Part shown: piece after piece, positions 1 through 12,133 of the stretch
How positions within the stretch are numbered: position 1 is the first letter of the stretch
How the letters are laid out: the number at the start of each line of letters is the position of its first letter
Assembly: GCF_029227915.1 (NCBI RefSeq)
Contig: NC_079875.1
Location: forward strand, 23,493,001 to 23,557,000
Direction: 5' to 3'
From: Hydractinia symbiolongicarpus
Lineage: Eukaryota > Cnidaria > Hydrozoa > Anthoathecata > Hydractiniidae
Length of the DNA stretch: 64,000 nt
The notes under the pieces: model-generated
What the model saw: the letters and a program-made list of their open reading frames with translations, nothing else
What the model was told of the DNA's origin: nothing
Databases searched by the model: none
Translations under genes and position numbers: made by a program

Positions 1-1309
1 AATGTCTGGCACGATAACACAACGAATTAGCAGGTTGTCATCAAATATTTTGGTAGCGAGCGGAAATTCTTAGAGCCCCCAGGGCTTCTTGTATTATGCT
101 TCAGAACAAGTCCATTGACGTCTTTGAAGGAATTCATATGATTGATGCCTTAAAAAGTGCTGCCATAGCTACCCGAAATCGGTTGATGCTTACCATGACA
201 TTTGGTGTTAGAAAGCTATATTTTTAGCTCAAAAAGTGTGTTACTCCTGCAAAATCTGGGACTTGTGGCCGTCAAAGAAAGAGGTCCAACATTCCTGCTG
301 ATAACATTTCAGAATATTTCAAACGGACAACAACTATTCCAATGTTGGTGCTGGAGTTTATTTTTAAGTAAGATGCGCTCTCTCATCAAAATTTAAGTGA
401 ATTAATTCAATAGTAAGGTTATAATAAAATATTGGTAATAAATAGTAAAAAGTAATAGTAGTAGTGTCGTAAATAATTATATAATAAGAAATACTCTCCC
501 CTTTTTTTTGGTGATGACAAACCTGCTTGATTTCAAAATGTTCCCCGGGCTCAGTAACTTCGCTGACAGTACCTGGGTCAAGGAGCAACTAAGTTTTTTT
601 CTTTTCTCCATTGATGATTGCGATTGTGATTGCTATAATGACATGATTAATCCATACCTTCCTTTTGTTAAATTTTTCACACATAAGTTATATACAAATT
701 GTAACAAAACAGGGTAGCTGTAATGATAATATTTTTGCAAGGATTTTTTGTAAAACACTGACCATACACTGTTGTATGGTAGTAACAAAACAGGTAGCTG
801 TAATGATAATAATATTTTTTAAGGATAAATACACTTATTCTTAGCGTTTAAGTCTTATCATTGAATTCCTGTGCGTGCAGATGACAGAGCCCCTCTCTTT
901 GCTTCTCTATGTTTCTTTTCTTGCCTACCGGGCTCGGCATGACTCCGGCCGACAGTACCTGGTTTCTGGAGCGGCAGTATGACTGTCCATGTTGGACTTA
1001 ACAAGCTATATTTTCAATATGTTTTTCGTTTGTCCTACAGGCATGCTGACGAGCCCTGACATTGGGGGAAACAGTCTTATTTATTGCGGTGCAGAAGCGA
1101 TTGCGAAAATATTCCTATTCTGTCATACCTGAGGCCTTACAAATTAAAACACTTATATACGCATTGGTTGCGTAAAACACGCAAAGACCCGAAGCAGTGT
1201 TTTTTTTGTTTTTTTTTTACGCTTTGACATAGTAAAAAAATTGCCTACATCCGTGCCTGGCGAGGTAGTACGACCTTTAAAAATGTAGGTTGTATAATTA
1301 TAAATGGAC
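1..1309. other. No gene recognised; AT-rich with short direct repeats
   Basis: No open frame here shows a recognisable domain on either strand. The stretch 545-589 resembles 928-973: both carry a CCGGGCTC start, then GACAGTACCTGG, then GGAGC, so they look like diverged copies of one dispersed repeat. The short frames present are uninterrupted by chance in AT-rich DNA. Left edge of the window, so a partial gene cannot be excluded. Confidence 0.4.
703..825. repeat. Two direct repeats of about 40 bp
   Basis: The segment reading AACAAAACAGGGTAGCTG followed by TAATGATAATATTTTT at 703-740 recurs with small changes at 785-820. Spacing is about 80 bp. It is a local duplication with no visible function. 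Confidence 0.6.
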
Positions 1310-2820
1310 TGCATCAAATTTCTATTTTGCAGAAATAGGGCACACAATTTATATGTAGTGTTGAAACGTTCCAGATTAATTTCAATGTGCAATTGGATTT
1401 AGAATAAGTATATATACACCATTTTTCTACTTTGTAGAAACAGGGCACACAATTTATTTTTTGACTTGAAACATTACAGGTTATTTTGATTTGTGCCACT
1501 GTGGGCTGTTATATTGATTTTTCTATTTTTGCAGAAATGGGGCACATATATTTTTTGACTTAAGGCCAAGATTCACACACGGAAAACGTTCCGCGGACCG
1601 GACCGGATCAAACAAAAACAAAGCTTTGCCCATGCACATTGTTAGCTCATTACGCAATCGAAACGGAAAATTGTGCAGTCCGAGAAGCTAGAAGACAGTT
1701 GAAATGTTTTTAACTTTTTTTCTGGTCCGCGAAGCGACTAGCATTTTTGACCAATACCAAGCTACAAAATATAGCCAAGTGACATCAAGAAACGACCGGC
1801 AGAAGCAAGCACATGTTTTTTATCCATATTATGTTGTTATTATTGTCGTAGCAACGTAGAAATTAATATTCGGTCTTTAACGTACTGGAACAGAACGGAA
1901 CGAAACAGAACAGATTTTTATCGTTATCCGGTTCGGTCCGTGGAACGTTTTGCGTGTGTGGATACTGGACTTTAAACGTTACTGGTTATTTTGACTTTTG
2001 CAGATGCATTATAAATAAGGCCGTATCAATTTTTTTATTTTGCATTACTGAAGCATACGTATTCTATTTTTTGACTTAAAATGCTAGAGGTTGTTTTGAT
2101 TTGATCAACTGTGTTACAAATCATATTGCATCGATGTTTCTATTTTGCAGAAATGGAGCACACATTGTATTTTTTAACTTAAACGTTACAGGTTATTTTT
2201 ATTTGAACAACGGTGTTATAAATAAGGCTGTATCGATTTTCCTATTTTGTAGAAATGGGCCACACAATTTATTTTTTGACTTAAAACATTACAGCTTGTT
2301 TTGATTTGTGCAACTGCAGCATAAATAAGAATATATTGTTTTTTTTTCTATTTTTGTAGAAACGGGGCACACAACATATTTTTTGACTTGTAACATTACA
2401 GGTTATTTTGATTTGTGCAAATGTGTTATAAATAGGCAGTATCAATTTTTCTGTTTTTACAGAAATGGGGCACACATTCTATTTTTTGTGTTGAATCGTT
2501 ATAGATTAATTTCAATGTGCAACTGGATGAAGAATAAGAATACAACATTTTTCTATTTTGTAGAAATGGGGCACACAACATATTTTTTGACTTAAACGTT
2601 ACAGGTTATTTTGAGTTGTTCAACTGCGTTATAAAAGGCAGTATCAATTTTTCTGTTTTTACAGAAATGGGGCACACATTATATTTTTTTTTTTACTTAA
2701 ACGTTGCAGATTATTTTGACTTGTGTAGCTGCGTTATGAATAAAGGCTGTATCAATATTTCTATTTTTTCAGAAATTGGGCACACATTCTTTTTTGTGTT
2801 AAAACATACATCTTAATTTC
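1310..2820. repeat. Diverged flank of the ~105-bp satellite
   Basis: About ten loosely similar units of about 100-110 bp. Each carries a pyrimidine run, TTTCTATTTTGCAGAAATGG or a close variant, then GGGCACACAATTTATTTTTT and GACTT, then an AAACGTTACAGGTTATTTTG-like stretch. They are clearly related to the homogeneous array at 3.4-9.1 kb but differ from one another far more. This is the pattern expected at the edge of a tandem array, where unequal exchange no longer homogenises units. A MITE interrupts one unit at 1564-1971. Small frames in this region are repeats of the same unit and not genes. Confidence 0.85.
1564..1971. mobile_element. Non-autonomous DNA transposon (MITE) with ~44-bp inverted ends and TTAA target duplication
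   Basis: The two ends are imperfect inverted repeats of about 44 bp: the left arm contains CACACACGGAAAACGTTCC and GGACCGGACCGGA, and the right arm reads, on the opposite strand, CACACACGCAAAACGTTCC and GGACCGAACCGGA. The element is flanked by TTAA on both sides (1560-1563 and 1972-1975). The flanks rejoin as one interrupted satellite unit (TTTTTTGACTTAA... on the left, AAACGTTACTGG on the right), which confirms a clean insertion. The 408-bp interior has no coding frame. TTAA duplication is typical of piggyBac, but the terminal bases (GGCC) are not the usual CCC, so the superfamily is left open. Confidence 0.85.
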
Positions 2821-3359
2821 AATGCGCACCTGGGTTTACAATAAGAATTATACGAGTATAGAACCAACATTGACCAATTTAATTTTGTATTGACAATATA
2901 TTTCGATCTTCTAAAATCATCTTCAGGTTTAAAATATATAAAAACAAGATTAAAATCCGTTATATAAAAAAATGTAAATTGCGTATCACTCCTTTCTACA
3001 GTAAAAAAAATTTATCAACAACCGAGTAAAAATTCAAATGTACAAGAGAAAAGAAAATTAAACAATTGACAAGTCTCCCATGAGACACTATCCGTATAAA
3101 TCAAAATAATTAAAATTTTATTACTAAAGTATGGCTTTTGTATTCATTCTTAGTGTTTAACTTAGGACGTATATCGTTAATAATCAAAGCTTCAAGAGTC
3201 TCTAGATGATGCATTGACTTCGTTGATGATGCTAAAATATCTAAAATTATATAAATAGAATGAAATAAAAAATATAAAAATAAAAGTATAAAAATAGAAT
3301 AAGTAATAACTAAGTAAGTAAGATAAGTAAATATTATATAAATAGGATAAAAATGCACC
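2821..3359. other. No gene; AT-rich spacer between satellite blocks
   Basis: Low-complexity AT-rich sequence, including imperfect AAATA and AAGTAA runs around 3240-3330. It separates the diverged from the better-preserved satellite units. Nothing coding is supported. Confidence 0.5.
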
Positions 3360-6300
3360 ATTTTTCTATTTTGCATAAATGGAGCATACATTCTATTTTT
3401 TGACTTGAAACATCAGGTTATCTTGATTTGTTCCACTGCGTTAAATAAGACTGCATTGATTTTTCTATTTTTACAGAAATGTGTCACACAGTTTATATTT
3501 TGACCTAAAACATTGCAGGCTATTTTGATTTGTGCAACTGCGCTATAAATAAGGTTGATTCAATTTTTCTATTTTGCAGAAATAGGGCACACAACTTATT
3601 TTTTGACTTGAAACGTTACAGGGTATTTTGATTTGTGCAACCCTGTTGTGAATAAGCCTGCATCTATTTTTATATTTTGCACAAATGGTGCACACAATTT
3701 ATTTTTTGACTTATAAAAACGTTGCTGGTTATTATTTCTGTGCAACTCTGTTATGAATAGTGCTGCACCTTTTTTTTTTTTATTTAACAGAAATGGGGCA
3801 CACAATTTCTTTTTTGACCTTTATAACGTTGCTGGTTAATATCTCTGTGCAACTCTGTTGTTATGAATAGGGCTGCATTTTTTTTCCTATTTAACAGAAA
3901 TGGGGCACACAATTTATTTTTTGACTTATAAAACGTTGCTGGTTATTATCTCTACGCAACTCTGTTATGAATAGGGCTGCATCTTTTTTTCCTATTTAAC
4001 AGAAATGGGGCACACAATTTATTTTTTGAATTATAAAACGTTGCTGGTTAATATCTCTGTGCAACTCTGTTATGAATAGGGCTGCATCTTTTTTTTCTAT
4101 TTAACAGAAATGGGGCACACAATTTATTTTTTGACTTATAAAACGTTGCTGGTTATTATCTCTGCGCAACTCTGTTATGAATAGGGCTGCATTTTTTTTC
4201 CTATTTAACAGAAATGGGGCACACAATTGATTTTTTGACTTATAAAACGTTGCTGGTTATTATCTCTGCGCAACTCTGTTATGAATAGGGCTGCATCTTT
4301 TTTTCCTATTTAACAGAAATGGGGCACACAATTTATTTTTTGACTTATAAAACGTTGCTGGTTATTATCTCTACGCAACTCTGTTATGAATAGGGCTGCA
4401 TCTTTTTTTCCTATTTAACAGAAATGGGGCACACAATTTATTTTTTGAATTATAAAACGTTGCTGGTTAATATCTCTGTGCAACTCTGTTATGAATAGGG
4501 CTGCATCTTTCTTTTTTATTTAACAGAAATGGGGCACACAATTGATTTTTTGACTTATAAAACATTGCTGGTTATTATTTCTGTGCAACTCTGTTTGTGA
4601 ATAGGGCTGCATCTTTTTTTCCTATTTAACAGAAATGGGGCACACAATTTATTCTTTGACTTATAAAACGTTGCTGGTTATTATTTCTGTGCAACTCTGT
4701 TATGAATAGGGCTGCACCTTTTTTTTTTCTATTTAACAGAAATGGGGCACACAATTTATTTTTTGACTTATAAAACGTTACTGGTTATTATTTCTGTGCA
4801 ACTCTGTTATGAATAGGGCTGCATCTTTTTTTTCTATTTAACAGAAATGGGGCACACAATTTATTTTTTGACTTATAAAACGTTGCTGGTTATTATCTCT
4901 GTGCAACTCTGTTATGAATAGGGCTGCATCTTTCTTTTCTATTTAACAGAAATGGGGCACATAATTTATTTTTTGACTTATAAAACGTTGCTGGTTATTA
5001 TCTCTGCGCAACTCTGTTATGAATAGGGCTGCATCTTTCTTTTCTATTTAACAGAAATGGGGCACACAATTTATTTTTTGACTTATAAAACGTTGCTGGT
5101 TATTATCTCTGCGCCACTCTGTTATGAATAGGGCTGCATCTTTTTTTCCTATTTAACAGAAATGGGGCACACAATTTATTTTTTGACTTATAAAACGTTG
5201 CTGGTTATTATCTCTACGCAACTCTGTTATGAATAGGGCTGCATCTTTTTTTCCTATTTAACAGAAATGGGGCACACAATTTATTTTTTGAATTATAAAA
5301 CGTTGCTGGTTAATATCTCTGTGCAACTCTGTTATGAATAGGGCTGCATCTTTCTTTTTTATTTAACAGAAATGGGGCACACAATTGATTTTTTGACTTA
5401 TAAAACATTGCTGGTTATTATTTCTGTGCAACTCTGTTTGTGAATAGGGCTGCATCTTTTTTTCCTATTTAACAGAAATGGGGCACACAATTTATTCTTT
5501 GACTTATAAAACGTTGCTGGTTATTATTTCTGTGCAACTCTGTTATGAATAGGGCTGCACCTTTTTTTTTTCTATTTAACAGAAATGGGGCACACAATTT
5601 ATTTTTTGACTTATAAAACGTTACTGGTTATTATTTCTGTGCAACTCTGTTATGAATAGGGCTGCATCTTTTTTTTCTATTTAACAGAAATGGGGCACAC
5701 AATTTATTTTTTGACTTATAAAACGTTGCTGGTTATTATCTCTGTGCAACTCTGTTATGAATATGGCTGCATCTTTCTTTTCTATTTAACAGAAATGGGG
5801 CACATAATTTATTTTTTGACTTATAAAACGTTGCTGGTTATTATCTCTGCGCAACTCTGTTATGAATAGGGCTGCATCTTTTTTTCCTATTTAACAGAAA
5901 TGGGGCACACAATTGATTTTTTGAATTATAAAACGTTGCTGGTTAATATCTCTGTGCAACTCTGTTATGAATAGGGCTGCATCTTTCTTTTGTATTTAAC
6001 AGAAATGGGGCACACAATTGATTTTTTGACTTATAAAACGTTGCTGGTTATTATCTCTGTGCAACTGTGTTTGTGAATAGGGCTGCATCTTTTTTTCCTA
6101 TTTAACAGAAATGGGGCACACAATTGATTTTTTGACTTATAAAACCTTGCTGGTTGTTATCTCTGCGCAGCTCTGTTTTGAATAGGGCTGCATCTTTTTT
6201 TCCTACTTAACAGAAATGGGGCACACAATTGATTTTTTGACTTATAAAACGTTGCTGGTTATTATCTCTGTGCAACTCTGTTTGTGAATAGGGCTGCATC

Positions 6301-9145
6301 TTTTTTTCCTATTTAACAGAAATGGGGCACACAATTTATTCTTTGACTTATAAAACGTTGCTGGTTATTATCTCTGTGCAACTCTGTTTGTGAATAGGGC
6401 TGCATCTTTTTTTCCTATTTAACAGAAATGGGGCACACAATTTATTCTTTGACTTATAAAACGTTGCTGGTTATTATCTCTGTGCAACTCTGTTATGAAT
6501 AGGGCTGCATCTTTTTTTTCTATTTAACAGAAATGGGGCACACAATTTATTTTTTGACTTATAAAACGTTGCTGGTTATTATCTCTGTGCAACTCTGTTA
6601 TGAATAGGGCTGCATCTTTTTTTTCTATTTAACAGAAATGGGGCACATAATTTATTTTTTGACTTATAAAACGTTGCTGGTTATTATCTCTACGCAACTC
6701 TGTTATGAATAGGGCTGCATCTTTTTTTCCTATTTAACAGAAATGGGGCACACAATTGATTTTTTGAATTATAAAACGTTGCTGGTTAATATCTCTGTGC
6801 AACTCTGTTATGAATAGGGCTGCATCTTTCTTTTGTATTTAACAGAAATGGGGCACACAATTGATTTTTTGACTTATAAAACGTTGCTGGTTCTTATCTC
6901 TGTGCAACTGTGTTTGTGAATAGGGCTGCATCTTTTTTTCCTATTTAACAGAAATGGGGCACACAATTGATTTTTTGACTTATAAAACCTTGCTGGTTGT
7001 TATCTCTGCGCAGCTCTGTTTTGAATAGGGCTGCATCTTTTTTTCCTATTTAACAGAAATGGGGCACACAATTGATTTTTTGACTTATAAAACGTTGCTG
7101 GTTATTATCTCTGTGCAACTCTGTTTGTGAATAGGGCTGCATCTTTTTTTCCTATTTAACAGAAATGGGGCACACAATTTATTTTTTGACTTATAAAACG
7201 TTGCTGGTTATTATCTCTGCGCAACTCTGTTATGAATAGGGCTGCATCTTTTTTTCCTATTTAACAGAAATGGGGCACATAATTTATTTTTTGACTTATA
7301 AAACGTTGCTGGTTATTATCTCTGCGCAACTCTGTTATGAATAGGGCTGCATCTTTTTTTCCTATTTAACAGAAATGGGGCACACAATTGATTTTTTGAA
7401 TTATAAAACGTTGCTGGTTAATATCTCTGTGCAACTCTGTTATGAATAGGGCTGCATCTTTCTTTTGTATTTAACAGAAATGGGGCACACAATTTATTTT
7501 TTGACTTATAAAACGTTGCTGGTTCTTATCTCTGTGCAACTGTGTTTGTGAATAGGGCTGCATCTTTTTTTCCTATTTAACAGAAATGGGGCACACAATT
7601 GATTTTTTGACTTATAAAACCTTGCTGGTTGTTATCTCTGCGCAGCTCTGTTTTGAATAGGGCTGCATCTTTTTTTCCTATTTAACAGAAATGGGGCACA
7701 CAATTGATTTTTTGACTTATAAAACGTTGCTGGTTATTATCTCTGTGCAACTCTGTTTGTGAATAGGGCTGCATCTTTTTTTCCTATTTAACAGAAATGG
7801 GGCACACAATTTATTCTTTGACTTATAAAACGTTGCTGGTTATTATCTCTGTGCAACTCTGTTTGTGAATAGGGCTGCATCTTTTTTTCCTATTTAACAG
7901 AAATGGGGCACACAATTTATTCTTTGACTTATAAAACGTTGCTGGTTATTATTTCTGTGCAACTCTGTTATGAATAGGGCTGCACCTTTTTTTTTCTATA
8001 TAACAGAAATGGGGCACACAATTTATTTTTTGACTTATAAAACGTTGCTGGTTAATATCTCTGTGCAACTCTGTTATGAATAGGGCTGCATCTTTTTTTC
8101 TTATTTAACAGAAATGGGGCACACAATTTATTTTTTGACTTATATAACGTTGCTGGTTAATATCTCTGTGCAACTCTGTTGTTATGAATAGGGCTGCATC
8201 TTTTTTTTCTATTTAACAGAAATGGGGCACACAATTTATTTTTTGACTTATAAAACGTTACTGGTTATTATTTCTGTGCAACTCTGTTATGAATAGGGCT
8301 GCATCTTTTTTTCCTATTTAACAGAAATGGGGCACACAATTTATTTTTTCACTCATAAAACGTTGCCGGTTATTATCACTGTGCAACTCTTTGTGGCGCC
8401 GTAGATTAGTGGTTTCAGCTCTCGTACTCTGTGCGGGAGACCGGGGTTCGATTCCTCTTGACAGCGATTCAACATGGGCGAGTGAATGTTACCATAGCCC
8501 CGGGTTAACCCAAGCCATGTGAGGGAAATTGGGAAGATGGCACACTGTGTGGGCCGTTGGATGTTGCTGGGATTGTCTATCAGAGCGCGGGCTCTAATTG
8601 GTCTGCTTAGCTCAAAATGAGCATTAAATACTCTAGGACTCTCCATCTACGCCATGGCCCCTCCTGGAAATAATAGACAGGGTATATCCCTCGATATTTG
8701 TGAGGCTAGCCATGTAAAATATGCACATCTATCTATCTATCTATCTATCTGTTATGAATAGGGCTGACCTTTTTTTTTCTATTTAACAGAAATGGGGCAC
8801 ACAATTTATTTTTTGACTTATAAAACGTTGCTGGTTATTATCTCTGTGCAACTCTGTTTGTGAATAGGGCTGCATCTTTTTTTCCTATTTAACAGAAATG
8901 GGGCACACAATTTATTCTTTGACTTATAAAACGTTGCTGGTTATTATTTCTGTGCAACTCTGTTATGAATAGGGCTGCACTTTTTTTTTCTATTTAATAG
9001 AAATGGGGCACACAATTTATTTTTTGACTTATCAAACGTTGCTGGTTATTATCTCTGTGCAACTCTGTTATGAATAGGGCTGCATCTTTTTTTCCTATTT
9101 AACAGAAATGGGGCACACAATTTATTTTTTGACTTATTTCTATTT
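3360..9145. repeat. Satellite array, ~105-bp unit, about 48 homogeneous copies plus diverged edge units
   Basis: The anchor AGAAATGGGGCACACAATT recurs at 104-106-bp spacing (for example 4001, 4106, 4210, 4315). Units alternate between a few variant types: TTATGAATAG versus TTTGTGAATAG, GACTTAT versus GAATTAT, and AATTTATT versus AATTGATT. The variants recur in the same order, so a higher-order repeat exists: the block at about 4319-5158 is repeated from 5159 (840 bp, eight units). The GAATTAT/AATTGATT marker recurs at about 5921, 6764 and 7396 (eight, then six units). Every unit contains TTTTTTTCCTATTTAACAG, which looks like a polypyrimidine tract plus 3' splice acceptor, then an ATG opening a 24-codon frame that is closed at TAG in most units. 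A SINE interrupts the array at 8391-8750. Left edge units (3360-3690) are diverged. Confidence 0.95.
8391..8750 (+). mobile_element. tRNA-derived SINE inserted in the satellite
   Basis: The 360-bp insert is much richer in G+C than the array. Its head has an RNA polymerase III type 2 promoter layout: a box-A-like TAGATTAGTGG at 8402-8412 and an exact box B, GGTTCGATTCC, at 8445-8455. A body of about 260 bp without coding frame follows, then a tail of six ATCT repeats (8727-8750). Directly after the tail the satellite resumes at GTTATGAATAG, matching the unit broken at CAACTCT before the insert. A target duplication of more than 3-4 bp cannot be resolved. The reverse-strand frame across it is not a gene. 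Confidence 0.85.
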
Positions 9146-10880
9146 TGCAGAATTAGTGCACACATTTTATTTTCAACGTTACTAGTTATTTTCATTATAA
9201 AATTCTGTTATAAGTATATGATATAAATGATAAAGCTTGCGCTATATCATTTATGCAAAATCTTTTACATTTGTTTAGCAATAAAGGATGTTACCATTTT
9301 AAATAAGCACAAAGCTCGGGGTTTTTTATTTTTCTATCCCATGCCTATTAAAAATAATTTTGCTTTAAGCTATCCTTACTGGTTTAAGTTTTATAAAAAT
9401 GAAGCTTGTGGGTTTAAAACCAATACCATAGGAATCAACCGTGACTAAATTAACAAACAACTGTGCTTGTTTTGATCTCTGATTTTACACCTCTATTAAC
9501 AAAATTCTGCAACATTTGCCGTATATATTCAAGAAGGATTTTTATACTTTTTAGCTCCATTACAACGAAAAAAATTTGGATTTTATTATCTTCTAAAGAC
9601 TACACTGAAGAAACTCCGCCGATCAAAGTACTGGAGAAAGATTTTTTTACGATGAAGATGTATATATTATAAGAACTAAAATAAAACGTAAATTGAATTA
9701 TGATGTGATATATTTCCTGTCACTAGTTATATTCACGTGTTTTTTTAAGAAACTATCCCCAAAAACCTCAAAATCTTTATAAAATTTTGAGAAAACCGCC
9801 AGCCTCAGCGTTTTAAACTGCAATTTACAGTCATCATAATTGTAAAAAACAAAACAGAATCAAGTTTCTTTTTATCAGTAATTAAATACACATATACTAA
9901 ACAAAGTTTTATCTTAAAAATAACAAAATAAGTCTTTTTTCTTCTGTTAATAATGAAAATCTCAACAAAAAGTAAATAGAGTGATAAAATTTAAGAAATG
10001 ATTAAGAAAAATTCAGCCTATATTCAGGCATTTTGTTAAGAAAATTGAGACTCAGGTCAAGAACAATTATAAAATGGAAATGTGTACTGTCTGTGAAAAA
10101 ATAAATACTAAATGTTGAGAAAAAACAAATTTTATTGCTAATTCTTGGTTGTGCTTCCATGTACCAACTTAGCAGATTAGATATGACTTAATTTTAAGCT
10201 GTTTTGAGCATTTAAGGGGGATCGCGATCCAGCAGGACGTTTTACAGAGTTTACGACGACCCTGCTGAACACAGAATTTCTGTTATCGCTTGTACAGGTG
10301 AAAAAACCTTTTCTAATGTTTTTTATATCAATATGAGTATCTGAAGTTTGTTATATCCAGTTATGGTCGAGCGGCTATATGTTGCTAGATATTTAAAGAA
10401 TTAAAAGACACAGATAACAACAAGTATCAACTAGCTAAATGTGCCTCTTCATAAGACGAAGTCTCTCTATATACTGGGGTGTTTATGTACACTAAGGTCC
10501 GTGGTTATGTTAGTAGCTGACTATATACTATTGTGTAAATAGTGAGCGACCCATAACAACGTTGACAAATGACAGGTGGTTTCAGTAAAAACAGTCATTT
10601 TTGTTCGCACTTTGAAATCAACATCGCTAGCTACAAACACCATGCGCGATCCCGTGCAATAATCTGCATATTCTTTATGTTTAGAGTTGCTAAAACATCT
10701 ATTTAAAAAAAATTATATGCGGCTAGTGTAAAGAAAACTATTTAAATTTTGTTTCACATGCGCCGACATTTACCAGAAATCCCAACCTCGAATGTGACTG
10801 CACATAGTCACGACGCATTTTTCTCTTTGCGACCTGTGTCCTTTATGGCTTCACGAATGTGTTTTTAACGTCAGGATTTG
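9146..10880. other. No gene recognised
   Basis: AT-rich DNA with short frames on the plus strand (9227-9448, 9463-9672) lacking recognisable domains, start context or splice structure. A more G+C-balanced patch at 10210-10640 contains GGGGATCGCGATCC (10217-10230) and GCGCGATCCCG (10644-10654) but no convincing inverted ends. Confidence 0.4.
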
Positions 10881-11000
10881 ACGCTAAGTCCTTACCAACA
10901 TCTTTTTCCAGTATTTGAAATCTATGAATATGAGAAATTTACGCTAAGTCGTTACCAACATCTTTTACCAGTATTTGAAATCTATGAATAGGAGAATTTC
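10881..11000. repeat. 60-bp tandem duplication
   Basis: Two adjacent copies of a 60-bp unit starting ACGCTAAGTC and ending at TCTATGAATA plus GGAGAATTT-like sequence. The period is exactly 60, with only a handful of differences. No function is visible. Confidence 0.9.
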
Positions 11001-11905
11001 ACGTAACTAGTTAACTACCTGCAATCTTCGTCTAAAGTTTTTAAAACACCTACATTATGACCATACATCCAGTTGTTGTTCACTGATTCATATATGGCGC
11101 AATTCTTGGTCCGTTGACTGGCTTAATTAGCACATTTGATTTGATGTTTACCATGTGTAGCTGCGTTTATAACACTTCTGTAGGGCTCTTTTGTATGTGT
11201 GAAGTTATTTTTTACCTTAATGGCACTATAAATAATCAATTTTCTGGCATTTCAATTTATGGATATATTTGCGTTTTATGAATGCTTTTCACAATTAAGG
11301 GACACGATTTATATGTAAGATATGCATAAAAAGGGGACAAAAATTTTAAAAAATGATCTCAATGTCAGATCCTGTTTTTATTATTTATAACGATATATTA
11401 TAACGATATATCGGTAAATGACATAGTCCAAGTCAAATAATGAAGGAATTCTAGCTTTATCACCTTGAAAATTAATATATAAAATGTAAATTGATTTAAA
11501 TGAATACCAAGTTAAAGCAGGTATATCGATGTCACATCAAACACTGAACTTACATGAGGGCTTCATAGAATATATAAGACATTTTCAAAATTCATTGAAA
11601 TTTTCTATTTATTTAAAAAAATCAAATGTCACCTTAAACTTCATTTACCACGCTCAACAAATATATACTCCAAATTTTTGAAGGTCAATGATTCCGTTAG
11701 AAAAAAATATATCAATAAACTAACTGCAGGACTCTAAAGCATGCTAGATGGAGAATATTTTAGTCATATATAAACAGTTGAAAATAGTCCTTACTTTGTT
11801 CAAAATATGCCCGAAAATCAAAGGGGACACGAATATGTCCCCTTTAATTTCACGTCCCCCAAATGTGCGTGTTTAAGGTAAAGCATGTCACCCTAACCTA
11901 CTTAT
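11001..11905. other. No gene recognised downstream of the SAM gene
   Basis: AT-rich, with a duplicated TATAACGATATAT at about 11386-11412 and two short patches mentioning GGGGAC(A/G) (11334 and 11823). Minus-strand downstream exons of the SAM-domain gene would be expected here, but none could be recognised. Confidence 0.35.
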
Positions 11906-11906
11906 A

Positions 11907-12090
<184 letters not shown>

Positions 12091-12133
12091 GTTGCATGAA
12101 GTCATGCCCACTTTTTCCTTTGTGAGCAGATAC

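Noticed and set aside
2101-2816. Series of 65-70-codon plus-strand genes
   Set aside because: All are readings of the diverged satellite unit.
8402-8460. Functional tRNA gene
   Set aside because: Box B is good, but no cloverleaf with a matching acceptor stem could be drawn, and a SINE body with tetranucleotide tail follows.
8353-8646. Minus-strand 97-codon gene
   Set aside because: It is the reverse strand of a tRNA-derived SINE and has no domain.
3360-9145. CRISPR-like array
   Set aside because: Units are contiguous with no unique spacers and the DNA is eukaryotic; this is a tandem satellite.
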